NCBI GenBank assembly: GCA_021324305.1
Contig: JAJPJI010000003.1
Location: 1 to 39,810 of the forward strand
Reading direction: 5' to 3'
DNA: 39,810 nt
From: Gammaproteobacteria bacterium
Lineage (GTDB): Bacteria; Pseudomonadota; Gammaproteobacteria; DSM-16500
Part shown: piece after piece, positions 1-8,069 of the stretch
Numbering within the stretch: position 1 is the stretch's first letter
Layout: every line of letters starts with the position of its first letter
Made by a program: the position numbers and the translations under genes
Notes under the pieces: model-generated
The model's input: the letters and a program-made list of their open reading frames with translations, nothing else
What the model was told of the DNA's origin: nothing
Databases searched by the model: none

Positions 1-134
1 ATGCATACCAGGTATCAGCAAATGTATTCACATATCAGCAGGTGATTGATTGTATTATGATATCAACTGCTAAAATATCCTGTTCAAGACTCGTAGGGTA
101 TAATGATATATAACACTGACAGAGGAGCAGGTAT

Positions 135-638
135 ATGGCCGTGATAAAATTACATGGATCACCGATTCATACTTGCGGATCATTGCCGCCTGTCGGCTCC
201 CTGGCTCCTGATTTTACGGTTACAAAAACTGACTTGAGTGAAATCCGGCTCAAGAATTATCAAGGCAGGAAAATCATTTTAAACATTTTTCCTAGCCTGG
301 ATACACCCACCTGCGCGACAGCCATGCGGCACTTTAATGAGATTGCAAATCAATACAAAGATATTTTGATTTTATGCGTCTCTGAAGACCTGCCGTTTGC
401 CCAGAAACGTTTTTGCGCCGCTGAACATCTTGGAAACGTTCATCCTGTTTCAGTTTTCCGGCATCCTGAATTTGGCGAGCAGTATGGCGTGATGATTATT
501 GACGGCCCGTTGACTGGCGTATTGGCTCGCGCCGTGATTATAATTGACGAACATGGCAAGATTGTTTACACGGAACAGGTGCAGGAATTATCTAACGAAC
601 CCGATTATACTGCCTTGACGAACGCACTTCATTCCTGA
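135..638 (+). CDS. tpx: Thiol peroxidase (Tpx, peroxiredoxin family)
   Basis: A 167-residue protein of the usual Tpx length. It reduces hydrogen peroxide and alkyl hydroperoxides with thioredoxin as electron donor. The active-site segment PSLDTPTC places the peroxidatic Cys at residue 60, and a second Cys at residue 94 sits where atypical 2-Cys Tpx proteins have the resolving Cys. The N-terminal stretch (VGSLAPDFTV) is also typical of the family. There is no signal peptide of the usual kind, so a cytosolic location is inferred. The start is supported by GAGGAG 8-10 bases upstream, and a TATAAT-like -10 box lies at 99-104. A CoA-binding protein follows after 7 bases, so the two are probably co-transcribed. 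The family assignment is firm. Confidence 0.93.
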   Translation: MAVIKLHGSPIHTCGSLPPVGSLAPDFTVTKTDLSEIRLKNYQGRKIILNIFPSLDTPTCATAMRHFNEIANQYKDILILCVSEDLPFAQKRFCAAEHLGNVHPVSVFRHPEFGEQYGVMIIDGPLTGVLARAVIIIDEHGKIVYTEQVQELSNEPDYTALTNALHS

Positions 639-645
639 GAGTAAT

Positions 646-1056
646 ATGTATACCGGCATAGAACAACGCATTTCAGCTTTTTTGACTTCCAGTGCATTCG
701 GCGTCGTGGGAGCGTCTAATAATCGCGAAAAATACGGCAACAAAGTGTTGCGCGTCTATATTCAAAATCACAAAACAGTCTATCCTGTGAATCCAAATGA
801 AAGTTCAATTGAAGGCATCGTCTGTATACCCACTGTGGAAAATTTGCCGGCAGATGTGAAAAGCATTTCCATTATTACGCCGCCGCCAGTTACCGAAAAA
901 ATTGTTCGGCAAGCCATTTCAAAAGGCATCCACAATATCTGGATGCAGCCCGGTGCCGAGAGTGATTCAGCCATCAAATTATGTGAAGAGAATGGCATCA
1001 ATGTGATTGCCGGAGGACCTTGTATTCTGGTGGTTCTGGGATTCCATGAGGATTGA
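646..1056 (+). CDS. CoA-binding domain protein (YccU-like, CoA_binding_2)
   Basis: A 136-residue Rossmann-fold protein with the CoA_binding_2 pattern. An early glycine-rich loop (GVVGASNNREKYGNKV, about residues 19-34) is followed by YPVNPNE near 47-53, SIITPPP near 74-80 and a C-terminal glycine-rich strand. Family members resemble the CoA-binding domain of succinyl-CoA synthetase. Their physiological role is poorly defined, so no reaction is assigned. It starts 7 bases after tpx, with GAGAG upstream, and probably belongs to the same transcript. A short inverted repeat at 1140-1154 lies downstream but has no T-run. The next gene converges on it. Confidence 0.85.
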   Translation: MYTGIEQRISAFLTSSAFGVVGASNNREKYGNKVLRVYIQNHKTVYPVNPNESSIEGIVCIPTVENLPADVKSISIITPPPVTEKIVRQAISKGIHNIWMQPGAESDSAIKLCEENGINVIAGGPCILVVLGFHED

Positions 1057-1183
1057 CGCAAACAAGGCGCTTCTCCTGTCCTTCCATTCTCTTTGCATCA
1101 TTTTGCAAGCTCACATCTATGCCACATGTATAATTGAAGGCTGTTCAGCAGCCCGGAATGTCCATGCAACCACAACATTATAT

Positions 1184-2881
1184 TCAGAAGAATGTTCTCA
1201 CCACTGGTTGTTGCGGCACATTGTTTTCTACAGGCGGGACTACTTTCAAGGCTCCGGTTGATGAATCAAGAGTCTTGCATCCGTATCCATACACCATTAC
1301 ATTGTCCTGATGTTTTTTTTCTTCCGCAGTCGCTTCAACAGTTATCTTTAACGGCTGGAGCCTGGCGTCCTTCTCGATACCCAGCACATTGCGCATTTTT
1401 TCTTTATCCGACTCTGAGATCAAATCTACTTCCAGCATGGTATTCACCATATTCACAAACACGAGATCATCTTCAGGTTTGAGTTTCATACGCATTTCTT
1501 CTATGCCTTTGGGTGTAGCTGAAAATGGGTAGGTGATTACTGCCGCTGTTGCATCGCCAACCCTGTTGCCAGTTTTTTCCAGCAGCCATGCAAATAAACT
1601 TGCACTCCAGGAATCAAGAATCCCTTCAGCCACCAGGCCCCCTAATCCTGAAAATAATAATTTTCCCCCTACACCAAACACGGCGACCAGCGGACCGCCT
1701 AACAAATATGCGCCGATGCTTAAACCGCCAAGCAACGCCTGTTTTCCAATTTTTACACCCACCGGGCCGCCCAGATACTGAACAAAATAACTGGTGCCAG
1801 TCGATATGGCATATCTGGTTTTGGATGGATTCTTTTTTTCTTCATCCATCTCAAACAGGTATCTATCTATTCTTGACTGGAATTGTTTCATTTGCTCATC
1901 TAATTTATCGGTTGTCAGCTTTTGATTGGGTGATGCTTCAATTACTTTATGCAGCGTTGCTTCGTAATATTTCTTGTTTTCACTGATGGTGGTCAAATGT
2001 GCTGACAGCGACCGCGTGCACTTTATCCGGTCATCAATTGATATTGATTCCAGGCTTGTCTGATTGATTGCATGCAGCGCCTCTTTAAAAAGTGTGCTGC
2101 GTGCAGGAGAAAGTATCCTGTATTCCTTTTCAATGCGCATTAAAGCAATGATTACCACACCAACACAGGCATGCCATGATACTGCTTCCGGATTGATGCC
2201 ATCATAAGACTTGATCACAAATTTGATGAAATTGATCGTCTCAAGACGTTTCGGATTCTTTGGGTTGCTGCTGTTCTGGCAATATTCATCTTCCAGTTTT
2301 TGCAGGTTCTTCAATAGTGCATTCAGAATCGGCACACCATGCACCAGCGCATACAAAACATCATCATTTCTCTGTAAAACGGTATTGACTCTTGTATGAA
2401 TATGATCGGTTAATTCCTTTTTGGTTTTCCATGACGGACTCTTGTGGTTGTCTTTCAGTTTTTTGTGCTGTTTGAGTTCTTCTATCCCGTCTTCTGGATA
2501 AACTTTTTCCATATATTTGAAATACTCATTGATGTAAAACAGCCGTTCATCATAGCCAAACCTGTTCTCCTTGGTAATATTCAGTTTTGACTTGATCAAT
2601 GTGTAGAGATCACTACCTACCGTCCATAAAAACCAGCTGGTTCTTTTCTTGGGGGACTTTCCATTGTATTCGCCAAATTTTATATCCGCCATTTCAAAGA
2701 CCAGGGCGCCTACCAAGACGTTAATGATGTTTTCCGGAATCATCGTCGTTTCCGCAGTCTGTCCGACCAGCTGGTCATATAAAGCAATAAATGAGAGACG
2801 CTTGGAATTGGTATCAGAATATTTTCTGAGTTCATCGGCGATCGCGCGCAAATCTTTAAGGCAGGGAACTTTGTATGACAT
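1184..2881 (-). CDS. Orphan protein A; candidate PmrA-regulated effector
   Basis: A 565-residue protein that I do not recognise. The open frame extends to a TTG at 2908. The ATG at 2881 is preferred because AGGA lies 8 bases upstream of it and the predicted transcription start (about 2911) would leave almost no leader for the TTG. The first two thirds are charged, helical and soluble-looking. A glycine-rich hydrophobic stretch at about residues 356-446 could form two or three membrane hairpins. The C-terminal tail is polar and proline-rich, ending in two Phe. There is no signal peptide. The gene stands alone, convergent with the CoA-binding gene. Its promoter carries a PmrA-type tandem repeat (separate entry). 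In Legionella and Coxiella this combination (orphan, large, internally hydrophobic, PmrA box) is common among Dot/Icm substrates. The effector role is inference; the coding call itself is strong. Confidence 0.72.
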   Translation of the reverse strand: MSYKVPCLKDLRAIADELRKYSDTNSKRLSFIALYDQLVGQTAETTMIPENIINVLVGALVFEMADIKFGEYNGKSPKKRTSWFLWTVGSDLYTLIKSKLNITKENRFGYDERLFYINEYFKYMEKVYPEDGIEELKQHKKLKDNHKSPSWKTKKELTDHIHTRVNTVLQRNDDVLYALVHGVPILNALLKNLQKLEDEYCQNSSNPKNPKRLETINFIKFVIKSYDGINPEAVSWHACVGVVIIALMRIEKEYRILSPARSTLFKEALHAINQTSLESISIDDRIKCTRSLSAHLTTISENKKYYEATLHKVIEASPNQKLTTDKLDEQMKQFQSRIDRYLFEMDEEKKNPSKTRYAISTGTSYFVQYLGGPVGVKIGKQALLGGLSIGAYLLGGPLVAVFGVGGKLLFSGLGGLVAEGILDSWSASLFAWLLEKTGNRVGDATAAVITYPFSATPKGIEEMRMKLKPEDDLVFVNMVNTMLEVDLISESDKEKMRNVLGIEKDARLQPLKITVEATAEEKKHQDNVMVYGYGCKTLDSSTGALKVVPPVENNVPQQPVVRTFF

Positions 2882-2917
2882 GCTCATCATCCTGATATGT
2901 TGGCCCAATTTATAAAG

Positions 2918-2949
2918 TCTATAACAGGCAAAATTAAGGAAATCTTAAT
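2918..2949 (-). promoter_or_regulatory. PmrA-type box and -10 element of orphan gene A
   Basis: Read on the minus strand: ATTAAG, five bases, CTTAAT (2949 down to 2933), then 9 bases and a TATAGA -10 box (2923-2918). The two hexamers are 11 bases start to start. The consensus YTTAAK-N5-YTTAAK is matched at 11 of 12 positions. The predicted leader to the ATG at 2881 is about 30 bases. The same layout occurs in front of two other orphan genes in this window. Confidence 0.6.
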
Positions 2950-3102
2950 AGACAGCGAGAGCCTCATGCATAAAATACATACAATGTCCTAACCTATGCC
3001 TAACTGATTGATTTTTTTGAATACGCTTATGCACTGCCGGGCAACGCACCACTTCCATCCTTTGTGTATGCTATATTTAAGTTATCTGAGGGGACCTGAC
3101 CA

Positions 3103-3297
3103 ATGACCAATTTAATCGAAATATTCAGTGAATGGCAAAGCAACCTCAAGTTTCGTGAAGAGTTCAAAAAGAACCCCGAACAGGCTCTCAAGAACGCAGG
3201 ATTTGAGGTAAGCCCGGGTGACCTGTCTAAAATTCAGGCAATGCTAAAATTTGACAAATCCAAGAATGAGAAACTGGACGACCGTATCAGCAAATAA
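3103..3297 (+). CDS. 64-residue leader-peptide-like protein (Nif11/NHLP-like)
   Basis: A small helical protein with the pattern W...FREEFKKNPEQALKNAGFEVSP followed by an amphipathic helix. It resembles the leader region of Nif11- and nitrile-hydratase-like (NHLP) RiPP precursors (D/N-x-xFR..L...P..AL..AGF). A good ribosome-binding site (GAGGGGA) lies 9 bases before the ATG, and a TGCTATATT extended -10 box lies near 3069-3077. The C-terminus is short, lysine-rich and lacks a Gly-Gly cleavage site or a Cys/Ser/Thr-rich core. No modifying enzyme is adjacent. It may therefore be a stand-alone domain with another role. The next gene, a thiolase, begins 83 bases later. Confidence 0.7.
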   Translation: MTNLIEIFSEWQSNLKFREEFKKNPEQALKNAGFEVSPGDLSKIQAMLKFDKSKNEKLDDRISK

Positions 3298-3380
3298 ATC
3301 TGTTCCGCTAAAAATAATTTAGGATTCACTGCTTATTCAGCTAGAATAGCCCCATTAATTTTTTTCATAGGATAATTACC

Positions 3381-4568
3381 ATGATGCACAAGGATCCTGT
3401 TGTTATTGTCAGTCTTGCACGAACACCTATCGGCAATCTGCTAGGTGAATTAAAGGATTTTTCGGCCAATCAACTAGGTGCCCATGTCATTAAAGCCGCC
3501 GTTGAACGCGCACAATTAAAACCGGAAGACATACATGAAGTAATTATGGGTTGCGTACTTCCCGCTGGACAAGGCCAGGCGCCTGCACGCCAGGCTTCTA
3601 TCAAGGCCGGCATTCCCAATAGCACACCTTGTACAACCGTTAACAAAGTCTGTGGTTCAGGAATGAAATCGGTCATGTTCGCGCATGATATCCTTATTGT
3701 GGGATCGAACGATGTGGTTGTTGCTGGCGGCATGGAAAGCATGACAAATGCTCCCTATATGTTGCTGAAAGCCAGACAAGGATATCGGCTTGGGCATGGA
3801 CAGCTTGTGGATCACATGATGCTGGATGGATTGGAAGATGCCTATGACAGGGGTCAATCCATGGGTGTATTCGCAGAACAGACAGTTAAAAAATATGGCT
3901 TCACGCGTCAACAACAGGATGATTTTTCAATGGCCTCGTTTGAGCGCGCACAAAATGCTGCTCGTGATAAAGCATTTGCTTTTGAAATCGCTCCCCTCAC
4001 TCTTCAAACCAAACAAGGTGAACAAGTTATAGAACAAGATGAACATCCGTTCAGTGTCAAACCAGAAAAAATCCCGGTACTCTCCCCAGCCTTTGCAAAA
4101 GATGGCACTGTCACCGCTGGCAATTCAAGTTCTATCGCCGATGGGGCCGCGGCAATGGTATTAATGCGTTTATCTGAGGCAGAAAAACGAGGCATCAAAC
4201 CGCTTGCGAAAATAGTTGCTCACAGTTCTTTTGCCAAATTGCCGGCTGAATTTACGACGGCACCCATTGACGCTGCAAAAAAATTAATGGAAAAAATCAA
4301 CTGGACTGTCAATGATGTCGATCTTTTTGAAATCAATGAAGCCTTTGCCGTTGTCACCATGGCTGCCATGCAGGACTTAAAAATCCCGCATGAGAAGGTA
4401 AATATTCATGGCGGAGCTGTTGCACTGGGACATCCCATTGGTGCAAGCGGCACCCGTATTATCGTGACGTTGATTGCAGCCTTAAAACAAAAAAGCTTAA
4501 AGCGTGGTATCGCCACCTTGTGTATTGGCGGCGGCGAGGCGACAGCTGTGGCAATTGAAATGTTTTAG
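3381..4568 (+). CDS. atoB: Acetyl-CoA acetyltransferase (thiolase II)
   Basis: A 395-residue thiolase of normal family length. It interconverts two acetyl-CoA and acetoacetyl-CoA in the cytosol. The nucleophilic Cys is at residue 91 (NKVCGSG), the general-base His at 351 (ALGHPIGASG), and the second catalytic Cys at 381 (CIGGGEA). The NEAFA motif lies near residues 318-322. The start is ATGATG with AGGA about 10 bases upstream. It precedes ETF-QO by 53 bases on the same strand, a pairing that fits short-chain acyl-CoA and leucine degradation, whose acetoacetate product would enter here once activated to its CoA ester. Biosynthetic and degradative thiolases cannot be separated from sequence alone, so the atoB symbol is functional shorthand. 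Confidence 0.9.
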   Translation: MMHKDPVVIVSLARTPIGNLLGELKDFSANQLGAHVIKAAVERAQLKPEDIHEVIMGCVLPAGQGQAPARQASIKAGIPNSTPCTTVNKVCGSGMKSVMFAHDILIVGSNDVVVAGGMESMTNAPYMLLKARQGYRLGHGQLVDHMMLDGLEDAYDRGQSMGVFAEQTVKKYGFTRQQQDDFSMASFERAQNAARDKAFAFEIAPLTLQTKQGEQVIEQDEHPFSVKPEKIPVLSPAFAKDGTVTAGNSSSIADGAAAMVLMRLSEAEKRGIKPLAKIVAHSSFAKLPAEFTTAPIDAAKKLMEKINWTVNDVDLFEINEAFAVVTMAAMQDLKIPHEKVNIHGGAVALGHPIGASGTRIIVTLIAALKQKSLKRGIATLCIGGGEATAVAIEMF

Positions 4569-4621
4569 AATTCAAGATCAATTATCAAAATAGAAAAGCT
4601 CTGAAGTGGATAAAAATAAAA

Positions 4622-6253
4622 ATGACTCGTGAAGCAATGGATTTTGATGTAGTTATAGTAGGTGCAGGACCCGCAGGACTATCAGCCAGCATCCGGCTTG
4701 CTCAACTCAGCCAGCAGCATAATCACCCCTTGAATATCTGTATCATCGATAAGGGTGAAGAAATTGGCGCCCATATATTATCTGGTGCTGTACTTGAGCC
4801 CAGGGCATTAAATGAGTTGATTCCCGACTGGCAAACCAAAAATCCACCTTTGCATACACCTGTCACTCAAGACAGTTTTTTATTTTTATCAGAAAAAAAA
4901 TCCTGGCGCCTGCCGACTCCGCCGCAAATGCAGAACCATGGTAACTACATTATCAGCCTGGGATTGCTCTGCCGCTGGCTGGCGCAACAGGCTGAAAGTC
5001 TGGGAGTAAACGTTTTTCCAGGTTTTGCTGCTACTGAAATTCTTTATGATGACAACCGTGTTTGCGGTATTGTTACCGGCGACAAGGGTCTGGATAGACA
5101 AGGCCAGCAAAAATCGAATTATCAACCGGGTATCGAATTACGCGCGAAACAGGTGATTTTCGCTGAAGGCTGCCGCGGCTCGCTCACTCAGACACTTTTT
5201 CCCCGCTATAACTTGCGCGAGGGAGTTGACCCGCAGACTTACGGTCTCGGCATCAAAGAATTGTGGGAAATTCCAGAAACCCTGCATCAGGCTGGCAAGG
5301 TTGTACATACCATTGGCTGGCCTCTTGATTATAAAACCTATGGCGGATCCTTCGCATATCATCTTGGAAAAAATCTACTAGCCATTGGATTTGTTGTTGG
5401 CCTGGATTATGAAAATCCTTATCTCAACCCATACGAAGAGTTTCAACGCTTCAAAACTCATCCTTCGATACGTCCATTGCTGGAACAGGGGAACCGGATT
5501 GCTTACGGTGCACGTACGCTCATAGAAGGTGGCTTGCAATCCATTCCTAAGCTGACATTTCCAGGCGGATTGATCATCGGCGACGCGGCAGGATTTCTGA
5601 ATGTGGCAAAAATCAAAGGCATACACAATGCCATGAAATCCGCGATGGTGGCAGCTGAAAGTCTTTTCCCAATGCTGCAGAATAGTTCCAGTGATGAGTG
5701 TACAGACTATTCAATCAATCTTAAAAATAGCTGGTTATGGGATGATCTGTATAAAGTCCGAAATATCCGCCCATCATTCAGGTGGGGATTATTGCCTGCG
5801 CTTGCATATTCTGCCATTGACACCTATCTTTTCCGAGGGAAAGCGCCCTGGACTTTCAGGCATAAGGTTCCTGATAATGAATCATTGCACAAGGCGGACA
5901 AATGCAAGAAAATTGCTTATCCTAAACATGACAATAAAATCACATTTGACTTGCCTGCCTCTATTTTTCTTGCGAACGTTTCCTACGATGAAAATCAGCC
6001 ATATCATTTGAAACTCAAAGACCGGCAGGGAGTGCCTATCTCTATCAACTTGCAGGAATACGCCGCTCCTGAGACACGCTATTGCCCCGCTGGTGTATAT
6101 GAAACGCTTTATAATGAAAGTAATGTGCCGCGCCTGCAAATCAATGGGGGAAATTGCATACATTGCAAAGCATGTGACATCAAGGATCCAACCCAAAATA
6201 TTAAATGGACACCTTCCGAAGGCGGAAGCGGACCCAATTATGGAATGATGTGA
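4622..6253 (+). CDS. etfD: Electron transfer flavoprotein-ubiquinone oxidoreductase (ETF-QO)
   Basis: A 543-residue flavo-iron-sulfur protein, matching bacterial ETF-QO length. It takes electrons from reduced ETF, itself fed by acyl-CoA dehydrogenases, and passes them to ubiquinone at the inner membrane. The FAD-binding motif VGAGPAGLS is near residue 13. A second flavin motif (GDAAGFLNVAKIKGIH) lies near 320-335. The C-terminal 4Fe-4S ligands are one Cys in RYCPAGVYE and three in CIHCKACDIKDP. The ATG at 4622 is accepted although its ribosome-binding site is weak; an ATG at 4637 would also keep the FAD motif. Isovaleryl-CoA dehydrogenase in the liu operon of this window is a plausible upstream electron source through ETF. 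Confidence 0.93.
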   Translation: MTREAMDFDVVIVGAGPAGLSASIRLAQLSQQHNHPLNICIIDKGEEIGAHILSGAVLEPRALNELIPDWQTKNPPLHTPVTQDSFLFLSEKKSWRLPTPPQMQNHGNYIISLGLLCRWLAQQAESLGVNVFPGFAATEILYDDNRVCGIVTGDKGLDRQGQQKSNYQPGIELRAKQVIFAEGCRGSLTQTLFPRYNLREGVDPQTYGLGIKELWEIPETLHQAGKVVHTIGWPLDYKTYGGSFAYHLGKNLLAIGFVVGLDYENPYLNPYEEFQRFKTHPSIRPLLEQGNRIAYGARTLIEGGLQSIPKLTFPGGLIIGDAAGFLNVAKIKGIHNAMKSAMVAAESLFPMLQNSSSDECTDYSINLKNSWLWDDLYKVRNIRPSFRWGLLPALAYSAIDTYLFRGKAPWTFRHKVPDNESLHKADKCKKIAYPKHDNKITFDLPASIFLANVSYDENQPYHLKLKDRQGVPISINLQEYAAPETRYCPAGVYETLYNESNVPRLQINGGNCIHCKACDIKDPTQNIKWTPSEGGSGPNYGMM

Positions 6254-6373
6254 GTTAATACGTTACTTCTCATTCCCCCGATTTGCTTTATCTGATTCGC
6301 GGAACATGCTATCATTCTGCGTTATAAGATAATAATTACTATAAGCATATTAAAATAATCGAGGAGAGGTCAC

Positions 6374-6757
6374 ATGTGTCTCATGAAATATCTTTCTGCG
6401 TTAATTGTCATCGTCTCTATAACTTCGATTAATGCGCATGCCGCCATCTTTTATCGTCATCTCCCCTTTGACATGTCCATCAGAAAAAACGATGTCATTG
6501 TTGTCAATTATGATTTTTCAGATTCGAAAGGTATTAGCTGTTCATCTGATAAAAATGCTGTCTGGATTGATTTTATTTATAAAGGCTTCCAGAAATCGGT
6601 TCGCCTTCCAGTGAACCTGATCAACGATCATGTTCCTGATAAGGAGCATGAGGAATTGGCAGATGTAAACAGACGTTTTACACTGTCAATCAAGGAAAAT
6701 AGTGCTCCTGAGTCATCTTATGCCGTGAAATGTGACTACATCAAAAAAATCCATTGA
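6374..6757 (+). CDS. Small exported protein of unknown function
   Basis: A 127-residue protein not recognised as a known family. A short N-region and a hydrophobic core (residues 4-20) end in NAHA-A, giving a likely signal peptidase I site after residue 23. The mature part of about 100 residues is predicted to be mostly beta-strand. It has two Cys (56 and 120) that could form a disulfide in the periplasm. A strong ribosome-binding site (GAGGAGAGG) precedes the ATG. It stands alone between ETF-QO and the biotin transporter. Confidence 0.75.
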   Translation: MCLMKYLSALIVIVSITSINAHAAIFYRHLPFDMSIRKNDVIVVNYDFSDSKGISCSSDKNAVWIDFIYKGFQKSVRLPVNLINDHVPDKEHEELADVNRRFTLSIKENSAPESSYAVKCDYIKKIH

Positions 6758-7078
6758 TTTTCTTTACCAGCTACGCAATGAAAGAATGAACCATATCGCG
6801 TATCAGTAAAGGTATTACTGCATAAAATCAGTATCATTCTGCAAGTATCGTTGTCCCCCGCTCTGGTCTTGATCCAGGATCAGGTGCAGGTCTTGAATAC
6901 ATCCAATCTCGCTGCTTTTACCGGATCCATTGGCTTTGTGCGGATAACTGGCTGATTTTGCCCGGGATGAGAGCATCATATTTTAATTTATGCGACAATG
7001 CTTCTTAATATCTTTTACTTTTTGTTTCTTAATTATTATGATGTTCGCGGTTCAAATGATCAAAACAAAGAGGAAACC
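6758..7078. other. Intergenic region before bioY
   Basis: About 320 bases with no convincing gene. It holds a short palindrome, TGATCC-A-GGATCA (6870-6882), inside a GC-richer patch at about 6850-6915. That patch resembles a degraded dispersed intergenic repeat. The right-hand part is AT-rich and probably holds the bioY promoter. No BirA-type operator was seen. Confidence 0.4.
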
Positions 7079-7648
7079 ATGAATTACCTGTTTAGTTTAA
7101 GCTCTCCCATGCAAAGCATTTTTTGGCCAAAAGATAACAGCCTGGTTAAGCAAGCTCTGCTCATATTGGCAGGCGTCCTGGTCCTGGCAATCGCATCGCA
7201 GCTAAGTATACCGCTTAAACCCATTCCTCTGACATTTCAGAGTGCAACCGTTATTCTGATCGGCATGGCATACGGTCCCCGAAATGGCAGCTATGTCGTC
7301 GTCGCTTATTTGCTTGCAGGCCTGTTCGGCATCCCTGTCTTTGCTGATTTTTCAGCCGGCCTGTCTAAGTTATTTGGTCCTTCCATGGGATATCTGTTTG
7401 GTTTTCTCCCAGCAGCATTTCTAAGCGGCTATCTGGCGCAAAAAGGATGGGCGAGAAACATACTTTCAAGCCTGGCGGCAGCCTGTCTTGGTGTCAGCGT
7501 GATTTTCATCCTGGGTGTAGCGGCACTGGCTAAATTCATTGGCTGGGAAAGTGCCATTGAACTGGGCCTTATGCCGTTTATCGTGACTGAACCAATCAAG
7601 CTGGTTGCCGTTTCCTTGGTGATTCCCAGACTATGGCAAAAGAAGTGA
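7079..7648 (+). CDS. bioY: Biotin transporter BioY (ECF S-component)
   Basis: A 189-residue integral membrane protein with about six hydrophobic segments. The BioY pattern is clear: LKPIPLTFQ near residue 43, then AYGPRNG, then a GPSMGYLFGF loop. BioY proteins bind biotin in the inner membrane and import it, alone or with an ECF ATPase and T-component. The frame is open back to 6998, but the ATG at 7079 is chosen because AGAGGAAA lies just upstream and the earlier residues are not family-like. The last 16 bases overlap the DUF1284 gene. No bio synthesis genes are present here, which fits scavenging. Biotin is needed by the methylcrotonyl-CoA carboxylase encoded in this window. Confidence 0.9.
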   Translation: MNYLFSLSSPMQSIFWPKDNSLVKQALLILAGVLVLAIASQLSIPLKPIPLTFQSATVILIGMAYGPRNGSYVVVAYLLAGLFGIPVFADFSAGLSKLFGPSMGYLFGFLPAAFLSGYLAQKGWARNILSSLAAACLGVSVIFILGVAALAKFIGWESAIELGLMPFIVTEPIKLVAVSLVIPRLWQKK

Positions 7649-8061
7649 AAGAGATTTATTTCCGACCTCACCATTTTTTGTGCGCATTATGCTTTCAAGG
7701 CAGGGGATATTCCCCTGCTTTTGTCGCCAATTTTCAACTCATCATGGATCAGTTGAATTCCATTCATGGCGATGAAACTCTCATCACTATTTCTGGACAT
7801 ACAGATTCTATTTGCGATCCTTGTCCAAACCGGCTTGGCAGAAAATGTTCGACAGAAGAAAAAGTAACAGGATTGGATAACGCTCATGCGGCGGCTCTCG
7901 AAATCAAGCCCGGTACTTCCATCACTTGGGGCGAAGCAAAAAAACGCATCGCTGAAAAAATAACCCTGGCCAAATTCAACCAGATTTGTGCAACATGCAG
8001 CTGGAAAGAATACGGAATTTGCGAAGGTGTGTTAACCAGATTCCTCCCCTCCGCCCAATAG
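7633..8061 (+). CDS. DUF1284 family protein, Cys-rich
   Basis: A 142-residue protein with the DUF1284 hallmark RPHHFLCALCFQGRGYSPAF at residues 11-30, followed by NF near residue 34. Further cysteines in CDPCPNRLGRKC (about residues 61-72) and CATCSWKEYGIC (about 118-129) suggest an iron-sulfur cluster or zinc site. The function of the family is not established. The start overlaps the end of bioY by 16 bases, indicating translational coupling, and the ribosome-binding site is correspondingly weak. The end lies 8 bases from the convergent GMC oxidoreductase gene. Confidence 0.82.
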   Translation: MAKEVKEIYFRPHHFLCALCFQGRGYSPAFVANFQLIMDQLNSIHGDETLITISGHTDSICDPCPNRLGRKCSTEEKVTGLDNAHAAALEIKPGTSITWGEAKKRIAEKITLAKFNQICATCSWKEYGICEGVLTRFLPSAQ

Positions 8062-8069
8062 CAAACTGG

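Noticed and set aside
1140..1154. Hairpin GGCTG/CAGCC considered as a terminator between convergent genes
   Set aside because: The stem is short and no T-run follows on either strand.
2882..2908. TTG start at 2908 for orphan protein A
   Set aside because: No ribosome-binding site precedes it and it lies within a few bases of the predicted transcription start; the ATG at 2881 has both.
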